A DNA stretch of 31,154 nt, taken from positions 1 to 31,154 of the forward strand of contig CAAFQM010000265.1 in the NCBI GenBank assembly GCA_900765105.1, in the 5' to 3' direction. Source of the stretch: an uncultured Faecalibacterium sp. (GTDB taxonomy: Bacteria > Bacillota > Clostridia > Oscillospirales > Ruminococcaceae). How positions within the stretch are numbered: the stretch's first letter is position 1; each line of letters starts with the position of its first letter. The translations under genes were made by a program, and so were the position numbers. Of the stretch, positions 8,274 to 15,814 are shown piece by piece. A model generated the notes under the pieces. That model had not been told where the DNA came from. It was given only the letters and a program-made list of their open reading frames with translations, and did not search any database.

Positions 8274-9793
8274 TGCGCAAGAGTATCTCTACGGCGTTCT
8301 TCTCGCTGGTGTCCACCCTGATGGTACTGGGCATCGTGATGATGGGCTGTTCGGAATGGGTGCTGTTCAAGAATTATTTTGCCCGCGACCGGTACGAAAC
8401 GCTGGATCAGGTGGTGGGCGTGACCCAGCGCACGGCCCGGTATCTGGCGCAGGAGGCCGCTCTGCCCGAAGGTGACGAGCTGGATGCGTTGAACACCAAG
8501 CTGGAGATCATCGGTGAGAGCGCGGAAGCCTATCTGTTTTTTACCGATAACGACGGCAGCGTACTGATCGCATCCAGCCCGGAAAAGCTGGAAAATACGG
8601 CTGTGCCGCCGGAAATGATGCAGAAGGTCAAAGCTTCCGGCACGGACTATTACCATGCATTCGGTACGCTGGACGGCGTGCTGAATGAAAAAAGCTATGT
8701 CACGGTCAGCGAGCTGTGCAATGAGCAGGGCAAACCCAGCGGGTATCTGTTCCTGTGCTCGTCTGGTGAGCAGCTGACCGAGTTCAAGCAGCAGTTCTGG
8801 TCCAACTTCCTGCTGTCGGCCTGCGTGATGCTGCTGTGCGCAAGCATCCTGACCAAGTGGCTGATGCGCGGCCTGACCGACCCGCTGCAGAAGGTGACCG
8901 ACGCTGCCCAGCGGTTCGGCGGGGGAGACCTGTCTGTCCGCGTCGAGGGCGTGGAGGGCGAAGGCGAAGTGGCTGATCTGGCCCGCACCTTCAACCGCAT
9001 GGCGGATAATATCCAGTCCAATGATAATTCCCGCGGGCAGTTCATGGGCAACATCGCCCACGAGCTGCGCACCCCCATGACCACCATCAAGGGTTTCGTG
9101 GACGGCATTCTGGACGGGACCATTCCGCCCGATATGCAGAACCACTATCTGCAGCTGGTCAGCGAGGAGACGGGCCGTCTGGCCCGGCTGATCCAGAACA
9201 TGCTGGATCTGTCCAAGCTGGAAAGCGGCGAGTATCAGATGAACGCCCGGATGTTCAACATCTGGGAGACGGTCACCGGCGTGGCGCTCTCGGCCGAGCA
9301 GCGCATCAACGACGGCATGATCGAGATCGAAGGCCTGACCATGGACGAAAAAGTTCTGGTCTATGCCGACCCAGACCTGATCCATCAGGTGGTGTATAAC
9401 CTGCTGGACAATGCTATCAAATTCACCCCGGCGGGCGGCACCATCCGCTTCAAGGTGGAAAAACTTGGCCCCGAAGCCGAGATCTCCATCTGGAACTCCG
9501 GCCAGGGCATCAGCCCGGAAGCACTGCCCTATGTGTTCCAGCGGTTCTACAAGGAGGACCGCTCCCGCGGCCTGCACGCCCGCGGCGCGGGCCTCGGACT
9601 GAACATCTGCAAGGTGCTGGTCAACCTGTCCGGCGGACAGATCCGGGTGGAGAGCGAGCAGGGCGAGTGGTGCCGGTTCGTGTTCACCCTGCCCACAGTG
9701 GCCCCGGACTCCGGCAGCATGAAGCGCCTGCCGGACGAAGCCGGCGGCGAACCCACCGTGGAAGACCCCGCCAGTATGAAGCCCGTAGAATAA
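8273..9793 (+). CDS. Membrane sensor histidine kinase (HAMP, HisKA, HATPase)
   Basis: This is a 506-aa sensor kinase partnering the preceding regulator. A first membrane helix spans about residues 9-31, an extracytoplasmic sensor region about 35-165, and a second helix about 168-193. A HAMP linker follows (about 195-250). The phospho-acceptor is His263 in NIAHELRTPMTTIKGF. The ATPase domain has the N box (NLLDNAIKF), the G1 box (NSGQGIS) and the G2 box (GAGLGLNICK). The domain order is that of ResE/PhoR/WalK-like kinases. The sensor region shows no recognised ligand-binding motif beyond a PAS/Cache-sized loop. An intrinsic terminator follows at 9800. Confidence 0.96.
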   Translation: MRKSISTAFFSLVSTLMVLGIVMMGCSEWVLFKNYFARDRYETLDQVVGVTQRTARYLAQEAALPEGDELDALNTKLEIIGESAEAYLFFTDNDGSVLIASSPEKLENTAVPPEMMQKVKASGTDYYHAFGTLDGVLNEKSYVTVSELCNEQGKPSGYLFLCSSGEQLTEFKQQFWSNFLLSACVMLLCASILTKWLMRGLTDPLQKVTDAAQRFGGGDLSVRVEGVEGEGEVADLARTFNRMADNIQSNDNSRGQFMGNIAHELRTPMTTIKGFVDGILDGTIPPDMQNHYLQLVSEETGRLARLIQNMLDLSKLESGEYQMNARMFNIWETVTGVALSAEQRINDGMIEIEGLTMDEKVLVYADPDLIHQVVYNLLDNAIKFTPAGGTIRFKVEKLGPEAEISIWNSGQGISPEALPYVFQRFYKEDRSRGLHARGAGLGLNICKVLVNLSGGQIRVESEQGEWCRFVFTLPTVAPDSGSMKRLPDEAGGEPTVEDPASMKPVE

Positions 9794-9799
9794 ATACCG

Positions 9800-9839
9800 C
9801 AGCCAGATTGCCCGGATGTCAGGGCGGTCTGGCTGTTTT
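9800..9839 (+). terminator. Intrinsic terminator of the two-component operon
   Basis: A 14-bp stem (9800-9813 with 9822-9835, including G-U pairs) with an 8-nt loop is followed by TTTT. It begins 6 nt after the kinase stop codon. Confidence 0.85.
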
Positions 9840-9872
9840 GTGTTTGCAGACAAAAAAGTAATGCATCAAGCT

Positions 9873-9994
9873 TGGAAGACTGGAAGTTTCTCCGAGGATC
9901 GTCCGCTGGGGTGGGACCCTGTTGCCCGCAGGGCAATAGGGCGGGCGATGGAATGGCCCGATTCGTGTCCGAGGAGAAAGCTTCCGGTCTTCCA
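9873..9994. other. Long-stem three-way-junction palindrome, unknown function
   Basis: Non-coding DNA between a terminator and the rpe promoter folds into a nearly complete structure. A closing stem of about 24 bp joins 9873-9898 to 9968-9994: TGGAAGAC/GTCTTCCA, then GGAAG/CTTCC, a single bulged G, TTTCTCC/GGAGAAA and GGA/TCC. Inside are a hairpin with an 11-bp stem (9917-9927 with 9931-9941, loop GCA) and one with a 5-bp stem (9942-9946 with 9956-9960). It could be a structured RNA or a palindromic repeat unit. No known class was recognised. Confidence 0.6.
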
Positions 9995-10060
9995 GAGACA
10001 AAACGCAGATGGACAAATCTTTCCATTTACGTCATTTCGGTGAAAATCACGGCGGTGGGT

Positions 10061-10089
10061 TTGATTTTTTGGCCGTTTTCATGTAAACT
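10061..10089 (+). promoter_or_regulatory. Promoter of the rpe-rnf-like operon
   Basis: TTGATT and TAAACT are separated by 17 bp. The predicted leader of about 100 nt contains two hairpins: GCCTG/CAGGC (10103-10119) and GTCCGGC/GCCGGAC (10127-10133 with 10144-10150). Neither is followed by a T tract, so no attenuator is claimed. Confidence 0.5.
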
Positions 10090-10193
10090 AAAAGATAACC
10101 ATGCCTGTATTGTTCAGGCGGGCTGCGTCCGGCGAAATTGCGGGCCGGACTGGAATATAACACTATAAAAATAACGGAGAGTAAAGATAGAAT

Positions 10194-10844
10194 ATGGCGA
10201 TTGTAAGTCCTTCGATTCTTTCAGCTGATTTTGGCAAACTGGGTGCGGACTGCCGCATGGTGCTGGATGCCGGTGCACAGATGCTGCATTACGATGTGAT
10301 GGACGGCCACTTTGTGCCCAACATCAGCTTCGGTGTGCCGGTGCTCAAAAGCCTGCACAAGGCCCTGCCGGATGCTTTTTACGATGTGCATCTGATGATC
10401 AGCCACCCGCTGCAGTATGCAGAGCCTTTTATCAAGGCGGGTGCTACCCTGTACAACTTCCACCTTGAGTGCGAGGACGATATCCAGGCAACGCTGGATG
10501 CCGTGAAAGCGCTGGGCTGCAAGACCGGCCTGACCATAAAGCCCGGTACGGCTCCGGAAGCACTGGTGCCCTATCTTGACCAGCTGGACCTTGTGCTGGT
10601 GATGAGTGTGGAGCCTGGCTTCGGCGGGCAGAAGTTCATGCCGTCGGCACTGGACAAGCTGCGCTGGCTGAAGGCTGAGCGGGAAAAGTGCGGGGCGCAC
10701 TTCCTGCTGGAAGTGGACGGCGGTGTGGACGCTGTTACTGCGCCCCGGTGTGTGGAAGCAGGTGCGGATATTCTGGTGGCGGGCAGCGCTGTGTTCGGCG
10801 CAGCAGACCCTGCTGCTGCTGTGCAGCAGCTTGCCGCCCTTTGA
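10194..10844 (+). CDS. rpe: Ribulose-phosphate 3-epimerase
   Basis: This cytosolic TIM-barrel enzyme interconverts D-ribulose 5-phosphate and D-xylulose 5-phosphate in the pentose phosphate pathway. The family signatures are all present: SPSILSADF at the N-terminus, the metal and catalytic segment HYDVMDGHFVPNISFG (His32, Asp34), DVHLMI, MSVEPGFGGQKF, and the second catalytic Asp in EVDGGV. GSAVF closes the phosphate-binding site. At 216 aa it is full length. It is the first gene of a long operon, 14 nt before the RnfD-like gene. Confidence 0.97.
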   Translation: MAIVSPSILSADFGKLGADCRMVLDAGAQMLHYDVMDGHFVPNISFGVPVLKSLHKALPDAFYDVHLMISHPLQYAEPFIKAGATLYNFHLECEDDIQATLDAVKALGCKTGLTIKPGTAPEALVPYLDQLDLVLVMSVEPGFGGQKFMPSALDKLRWLKAEREKCGAHFLLEVDGGVDAVTAPRCVEAGADILVAGSAVFGAADPAAAVQQLAAL

Positions 10845-10858
10845 AAGGATAACCATTT

Positions 10859-11878
10859 ATGGATGAAACGTTGATCCGGGAGCAGGAAGCCCAGCTGAAA
10901 AAGACCGGCCGCTACTACCAGCACATCTGCTGGATGGCGGTGCCGGTGCTGTGCATGGCCTGCTTCCTGTACGGTGCGCGCCCGCTGCTGCTGTGCGGCA
11001 TTGCGGCGCTCACCGGCAATCTGTGCGACCGTCTGGTCTCGCTGCTGCGCCGCCGCGTGTATCAGGCCGGTGATTTTTCCAACGAGAGCTTCGGCCTTGT
11101 TATTGCACTGCTGATGCCCGCCACGGTAGATATCTATGTTCTGGTAGCGGCTGTCCTCGCCGGCGTGCTCATCGGCAAGGAGATCTTCGGCGGCTACGGC
11201 AGCTACCCCTTCAACCCGGCTGCCGTGGGCTATGTTGTGGCAGCGGTGTCATGGCCGGAACAGGTGTTCCGCTATCCGCAGCCGTATACGGCTGTTCCCT
11301 TGTGGGACGCTTCGTCGGTGCCGGTGTCCAGCGCCATCGAGGATACCCTGCGCAGCGGCGGTATGCTGAACATCAGTTCGCTGACGCTGGGTCTGGGCGA
11401 ATACGCCGCCCCTATGGGCACCGGCGCGGCGCTGGTACTGCTGGCCTGCGGGCTGTTCATGTGGACCCAGAAGGACGCCCACATGTCGGCGTCTATGAGT
11501 TTTCTGGCAACCTGTGCACTGATCGCTTTCTTCTTCCCACGGCAGGCAGGTCTGGCCGACAGCGCTGTGCTGACCAGCGCCCTGCCCCGTTTGCAGTGTA
11601 TGCGGGATGAGCTGCTGACCGGTGCGATCCTTTTTAGCGCAGTGTTCCTGCTCAATGAACCGTATACCTGTGCGCACCACCGGATGGGCCGCATCCTGTA
11701 CGGTGTGCTGGTAGGTGCGGTGTCCATGGGCTTCCGCTATTACGGCGTGTATGAAACGGGCGTGTGCTTTGCACTGCTGGTGGTCAACAGCATCTCTGCG
11801 TGGATCGACCGCACCGAGACCCGTTTGTACCACCTGCTGCATCTGCAGACCGGAACGGGGAAGGGGGCGGCACAATGA
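10859..11878 (+). CDS. RnfD/NqrB-like membrane protein lacking the flavin threonine
   Basis: This 339-aa polytopic membrane protein belongs to the NqrB/RnfD family, in canonical complexes a flavin-carrying subunit of the ion-pumping ferredoxin:NAD oxidoreductase. Homology is clear in SFGLVIALLMPATVDIYVL, YGSYPFNPAAVGYVV, and the C-terminal FLLNEPYTCAHHRMGRILYG and NSISAWIDR segments. The canonical flavinylation motif (S-G-A-T) aligns with SSAI here, so Ile160 replaces the threonine that binds FMN covalently; the nearest Thr is at 163. The DP of the usual TDPVT segment is EP. Start: AAAGGATAACC upstream of ATG. The gene overlaps the RnfE-like gene by 4 nt. Electron transfer is doubtful; see findings. 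Confidence 0.85.
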   Translation: MDETLIREQEAQLKKTGRYYQHICWMAVPVLCMACFLYGARPLLLCGIAALTGNLCDRLVSLLRRRVYQAGDFSNESFGLVIALLMPATVDIYVLVAAVLAGVLIGKEIFGGYGSYPFNPAAVGYVVAAVSWPEQVFRYPQPYTAVPLWDASSVPVSSAIEDTLRSGGMLNISSLTLGLGEYAAPMGTGAALVLLACGLFMWTQKDAHMSASMSFLATCALIAFFFPRQAGLADSAVLTSALPRLQCMRDELLTGAILFSAVFLLNEPYTCAHHRMGRILYGVLVGAVSMGFRYYGVYETGVCFALLVVNSISAWIDRTETRLYHLLHLQTGTGKGAAQ

Positions 11879-12600
11879 GAAAATCGACCGCTGAACTCAT
11901 CGTAAAAGACCCTGCCCGGTTCGCTCATCACGACCGTGTGTTCCTGAATAACCCGGTGGTCATGCAGGGCATGGGCCTTGCTCCGCTGGTGGTTCTGGCC
12001 ACCTCCGGGCAGAATGCCGTGATGCTGGCGGCGGCTGTGGCGCTGCTGCTGGTGCCCTCCCGCGTGCTGGCCTGCCTGCTGAGCCGTCTCGTTCCCCTGC
12101 GGGACGAGAACCCGGCCCCCGAAACGCTGCAGAAGATGCTGCTGCCCCGTGCATTGGTGTACAGTTTCAGCGCGGCAGCCGTCTATCTGGCGGTGTACCC
12201 CATTCTGAACGCCATGTTCGGCACCAGCCTGCTGAATCTGGGCATCTATCTGCCGCTGCTGACGGTGGAACCGCTGTTGACCTACCGCTTCGGCCGCGTG
12301 CAGGAGACCGTGCACAAAGCCGTATCCAAAGGCTTCCGCATCACGGTGGGGTATGCGCTGCTGCTGGTGCTGTTGGGCTGCGTGCGCGAATGGCTGTCGG
12401 CGGGCACCGTGTTCGGCACCGCTGTCGGCAACCGGGCGCTGCTGCCCATGGCAAGTATGCCGGCAGGCGGCTTTATCGTGCTGGGCGTTCTGTGCGCCGT
12501 CTGGCGTGCACTGGCAAAGCGGCGCCGGAACTATCTTGAAAAAGAGGCCCGCAGCCTTGTGGCTGTCGATCACCAGAAGGAGGCGGACAGCGAGCGATGA
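11875..12600 (+). CDS. RnfE/NqrD-like membrane protein lacking both cluster cysteines
   Basis: This 241-aa protein has about six membrane helices and aligns well to RnfE. Matching segments are FLNNPVVMQGMGLAPL (canonical NNxxxVQxLGLCPL), LGIYLPLLTVEPLL (canonical LGIFIPLIVTNCIVVG), LGCVREWLSAGTVFG and MPAGGFIVLG. The two conserved cysteines that bind the intramembrane iron-sulfur centre with RnfA are missing: Ala36 and Pro133 (preceded by Glu132) occupy their places. ATGA overlaps join it to both neighbours. The start at 11875 is set by that overlap and the upstream GGGGAAGGGGG. The fold is retained but the redox centre is not. Confidence 0.85.
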   Translation: MRKSTAELIVKDPARFAHHDRVFLNNPVVMQGMGLAPLVVLATSGQNAVMLAAAVALLLVPSRVLACLLSRLVPLRDENPAPETLQKMLLPRALVYSFSAAAVYLAVYPILNAMFGTSLLNLGIYLPLLTVEPLLTYRFGRVQETVHKAVSKGFRITVGYALLLVLLGCVREWLSAGTVFGTAVGNRALLPMASMPAGGFIVLGVLCAVWRALAKRRRNYLEKEARSLVAVDHQKEADSER

Positions 12601-13208
12601 GAGATGTTGTGATCACTTCGGCTGAGTTCTTCAGCTATGCGCTGCTGGCGGTGTTTGCCCAGAACGCTGTCTTTACCCGTGCGCTGGGCGTGTCCCGTCT
12701 GGTGCAGCTGGTGGGCGACGACCGCACCAGCAGCTGGCTGTTCGGCCTGCAGCTCTGCATCACGCAGGTGATGGTAGCCCCCTTTGCATGGTATGCAGGC
12801 AGCTGGATCGCTCCGCTGCCCAACCGCGCTCAGCTGCGTCCGCTGGTCTATGTGGCCAGCATCGCAGCAGTGTGCCTGCTGCAGCATCTGGTGCTGTGGC
12901 TGGCAAAGGGGCTGCCCTACCGCAGCGCCCTGCTGCGCATCGTGCCGCTGGCGGGCCTGAACAGCTGCGTGCTGGGCACCGTGCTGGTGGAATGCACCCA
13001 GACCTTTACGCTGGGCCAGAGTCTGGGTTTCGGCCTTGGCAGCGGCCTTGGTTATGTGCTGGCTGTGATGCTGGTGACGGAAGCCCGCCACCGTCTGTGC
13101 AGCAAGGCCATCCCGGAGGCGTTCCGGGGACTGCCCATCACGCTGGTGTATATCGGCGTGCTGGCGCTGGCGATCTACGGCTTTACCGGACATTCGGTGA
13201 TCCTGTGA
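12597..13208 (+). CDS. RnfA/NqrE-like membrane protein with altered cysteines
   Basis: This 203-aa protein with about six membrane helices aligns to RnfA across its length. Matching parts are AQNAVFTRALGV (canonical NNFVLVKFLGLCP), VPLAGLNSCVLGTVL (canonical LPLITTNCAVLGVAL) and EAFRGLPITLVYIGVLALAIYGF near the end. The first cluster cysteine is Ser33. At the second site N-C-A has become N-S-C, so Cys124 lies one residue off. It starts inside the RnfE-like stop (ATGA). RnfB, RnfC and RnfG do not follow; the next gene is a DUF4015-like protein. Confidence 0.85.
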   Translation: MRDVVITSAEFFSYALLAVFAQNAVFTRALGVSRLVQLVGDDRTSSWLFGLQLCITQVMVAPFAWYAGSWIAPLPNRAQLRPLVYVASIAAVCLLQHLVLWLAKGLPYRSALLRIVPLAGLNSCVLGTVLVECTQTFTLGQSLGFGLGSGLGYVLAVMLVTEARHRLCSKAIPEAFRGLPITLVYIGVLALAIYGFTGHSVIL

Positions 13209-13233
13209 TCCCGACCGGAAAGGAGAATGCACT

Positions 13234-14310
13234 ATGGCAAAATACAAACGGCAGAAAGTCAAGCGCTATCACCGCAGCTTCTACAGCCGCGGCACCCGCA
13301 TCCGGCGGGTCATCGGCATTGCAGTGCTGGTCGTGGCGGTGCTGGGCGCAGCATGGCTGGCAGCACCCCATGTGCTGGACTGGGCCACCCATACCTGGTA
13401 TACCGTGGTGAAAAACCGCGATCTGGAAGCGGAGTCTGCTTCCCGCGCCGCTTCGTCGGAAGCGGCGGCGTCCTCTGCGGCAGATGCAGCTTCTTCGCAG
13501 GCTGCATCGGAGCCGGAAACACCGGAGCTGGACGGCAGGGCCATTACCGGCGGCAGCTGGGCCGAGGGGGGTGTGACCGCGCTGACCGATGACGCCGCTA
13601 TCCGCGCGGCGGCGCAGCAGCTGAGAGCGCAGGGCGCAGAGTACGGCCTTGTGACCCTGAAAGACGCAGACGGCGTGATCTATTATGCATCGAAGGTGGC
13701 CGCAGCAGCCGGAAGCATCACAGAGACGCCTGTGGACCCGGCCCGCATCGCAGCCATCTTCCGGGAGGAAGGCATCATCCCGGCGGCGCAGCTGGCTGCC
13801 TTCAAGGACCCTGTCTCGCCCCGCACCGACCGCAGCATGGGCATCCATTATAACGGCGATGCCCTGTGGCTGGACGCCCAGAAGAACGGCAACCCATGGC
13901 TGAACCCCTACTCTGCAGCGGCAGTGGAATATGTGGGCGACCTTGTAGAAGAACTGCAGGGCATGGGCTTTGAGCAGGTGGTGCTGACCAATGTCCAGTT
14001 CCCCAAGCTGAGCAAAAAGCAGGACTACGGCACCACCAACGGCGTTTCCCGTTCCGATCAGCTCAAAGCAGATATCGCTGCCCTGCAGACCCGCTTTGCA
14101 GGCGGCGTGACGCTGTGGTTCAGCTATTCGCTGGACCAGTGCAGCACTAGCAGCGTATCGCTGGATGTGCCTGCGGTGACGCTTGGCATGGAAAATCTGC
14201 TGGTGACAGCGGATTCTATGGACGATGCCGCCCGGCAGCAGCTGCAGCAGTCTGCCACAGAAAACGGCGTGCAGCACCTTGTGGTCCGCAGCGCCGGAAG
14301 TTTTCAGTGA
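13234..14310 (+). CDS. Membrane-anchored DUF4015-like (putative glycosidase-fold) protein
   Basis: This 358-aa protein has a basic N-terminus, one membrane helix (about residues 25-44) and a Ser/Ala-rich linker (about 68-95), then an extracytoplasmic domain. The C-terminal part resembles the DUF4015 putative glycoside hydrolase family: LAAFKDPVSPRTDRSMG, then LWLDAQKNGNPWLNPYSAAAVEYVGDLVEELQGMGFEQVVL. The family's next motif, usually D-Y-x-R-F-P, reads T252-N-V-Q-F-P, so the expected Asp is missing. The start is preceded by AAAGGAG. It follows the RnfA-like gene by 25 nt, in the same operon. Carbohydrate binding without hydrolysis is possible. Family assignment is moderate; function is unknown. 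Confidence 0.65.
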   Translation: MAKYKRQKVKRYHRSFYSRGTRIRRVIGIAVLVVAVLGAAWLAAPHVLDWATHTWYTVVKNRDLEAESASRAASSEAAASSAADAASSQAASEPETPELDGRAITGGSWAEGGVTALTDDAAIRAAAQQLRAQGAEYGLVTLKDADGVIYYASKVAAAAGSITETPVDPARIAAIFREEGIIPAAQLAAFKDPVSPRTDRSMGIHYNGDALWLDAQKNGNPWLNPYSAAAVEYVGDLVEELQGMGFEQVVLTNVQFPKLSKKQDYGTTNGVSRSDQLKADIAALQTRFAGGVTLWFSYSLDQCSTSSVSLDVPAVTLGMENLLVTADSMDDAARQQLQQSATENGVQHLVVRSAGSFQ

Positions 14311-14343
14311 TCGCTTTGGTTTTGTGAGAGGGAGGAATCTGTT

Positions 14344-15636
14344 ATGAATACGAAATCCTGCTTTGCACCGGCGCATATCCTTCTGCCTTCGGAGCAGATC
14401 CCGCTGGAACAGTGGGGCTGCATCGCCTGCGACCAGTTCACCAGCGACCGCGACTACTGGCAGAAAGCCGAGACCGTTGCCGCCGGAAGCCCCAGCACGC
14501 TCAATATGATCCTGCCGGAGGTCTATCTGGAGGATGGCGACGCGGACGCCCGCATTGCGGCCATCCACTCCACGATGCGGGAGTACGAAAAGAATGTGCT
14601 CACCCGCAGCGTGGACGGCTTTGTCTATGTGGAACGCACCGAGCAGAGCGGCAGGGTGCGGCAGGGTCTTGTGGGCATGGTGGATCTGGAGACCTACAGC
14701 TACCGCCGCGGCGCACCCTGCGCCGTGCGCCCCAGCGAGAGCACGGTGGAAAGCCGTATCCCGCCCCGCATGAAAGTGCGTACCGGCGCGACGCTGGAAA
14801 CGCCCCACATCATGATGCTGGCCGATGACCCGGAGTGCACCCTCATCGAGCCGGTGGCCGCCCGCAAGAGCGAGCTGCGCAAGGTGTACGAGGGCGAGCT
14901 GATGCTGGGCGGCGGCCACGTTGCCGGCTGGGCTGTGGAGGATCCCGCGCTCATTGCGCAGATCGAAAACGCGCTGGCTGTGTTGGGCAGTCAGGAAGAA
15001 TATGACCGGAAATATCCGGATGCCGCCCGCCGCGACCCGCTGACGCTGATCGTGGGCGACGGCAACCATTCGCTGGCCACCGCAAAAGCCTGCTGGGAAG
15101 AGCTGAAAAAGACCCTGACCCCGGAGCAGGCCGCGAACCACCCGGCCCGCTGGTGTCTGGCCGAGGTGTGCAATGTGCACTCGCCAGCCATCGAGATCGA
15201 GCCCATCCACCGGGTGCTGTTCAATGTGGACTGCGCGGCGGTGCTGCTGGCTCTGGTGACATGGAGCGACGAGAACATGACCGGCTGCAGCTTTGGCGGC
15301 GGCAAAAAGCAGCCCTTTACGCTGGCAGGCCCTCACATGGCCAATGTGCTGAGCTTTGAGGAACCCACCGAGCCGCTGACGGTGGGCACCATCGATGAAT
15401 TTATCGAGTACTATATCAAACGCCATTCGGAAGCCCGGGTGGATTATGTGCACGACGAACCCGCTGTGCGCGCCCTGTGCAAAAAGGGTGCGGTGGCCTT
15501 CCTGATGCCGCCCTTTGCCAAGAGCGATCTGTTCAAGGGCGTGGTCATGGGCGGCGTGCTGCCCCGCAAGACCTTCAGCATGGGTCATGCGGAAGAAAAG
15601 CGGTACTACATCGAGTGCCGGAAAATTACGGAATGA
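14344..15636 (+). CDS. DUF1015 family protein
   Basis: This 430-aa soluble protein belongs to the DUF1015 family. The most diagnostic stretch is LIVGDGNHSLATAKACWEEL, with supporting family features IPLEQWGCIACDQFTSD near the N-terminus and PPRMKVRTGATLETPHI in the middle. Length is typical. The biochemical role is not firmly known to me; relatives are often called putative kinases or amino-acid-metabolism proteins. The start is preceded by GAGGGAGGAAT. It lies 33 nt after the DUF4015-like gene in the same operon and is followed by a palindromic repeat. Confidence 0.85.
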   Translation: MNTKSCFAPAHILLPSEQIPLEQWGCIACDQFTSDRDYWQKAETVAAGSPSTLNMILPEVYLEDGDADARIAAIHSTMREYEKNVLTRSVDGFVYVERTEQSGRVRQGLVGMVDLETYSYRRGAPCAVRPSESTVESRIPPRMKVRTGATLETPHIMMLADDPECTLIEPVAARKSELRKVYEGELMLGGGHVAGWAVEDPALIAQIENALAVLGSQEEYDRKYPDAARRDPLTLIVGDGNHSLATAKACWEELKKTLTPEQAANHPARWCLAEVCNVHSPAIEIEPIHRVLFNVDCAAVLLALVTWSDENMTGCSFGGGKKQPFTLAGPHMANVLSFEEPTEPLTVGTIDEFIEYYIKRHSEARVDYVHDEPAVRALCKKGAVAFLMPPFAKSDLFKGVVMGGVLPRKTFSMGHAEEKRYYIECRKITE

Positions 15637-15650
15637 GAGAGCGCAAAAGT

Positions 15651-15798
15651 CTTCCCCCTTGGGGGAAGGCGGCGAGCCTGCGAGCCGGATGAGGGGGAAC
15701 AGCCGTAACACCCTGCGAGGGGGAAAAGCATCGGCAGAAAACGACCCCTCATCCGTCATGCCGCTTTGCGCCCTGACACCTTCCCCCGAGGGGGAAGG
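15651..15798. repeat. Palindromic intergenic element (MITE-like) before helicase
   Basis: The element starts and ends with nearly identical hairpins: CTTCCCCCTTGGGGGAAG (15651-15668) and CCTTCCCCCGAGGGGGAAGG (15779-15798). Between them CGGATGAGGGG (15686-15696) pairs with CCCCTCATCCG (15745-15755), so the whole unit can fold as one palindrome. It ends only about 8 nt before the helicase ribosome site. It shares the CTTCCCCC/GGGGGAAG module with the repeat at the window start. No transposase gene is inside; mobilisation in trans is an inference. Confidence 0.7.
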
Positions 15799-15814
15799 CT
15801 ATTATAGGAGAACC

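Noticed and set aside
9873..9994. 6S RNA or SRP RNA identity for the long palindrome
   Set aside because: There is no central bubble as in 6S RNA and no GGAA-loop SRP core; the closing stem is too perfect. Left as unknown.
13183..15759. Very long open frame (858 codons) on the minus strand
   Set aside because: It is antisense to two well-supported genes, is Gln/His/Arg-rich without family motifs, and arises from GC-biased codon use. Similar antisense frames at 8267-9853, 24820-26907 and 26988-28289 are rejected for the same reason.
15515..15814. N-terminal extension of the helicase
   Set aside because: It overlaps the DUF1015 gene and the palindromic repeat; ATG 15815 has a ribosome site and matches the family start.
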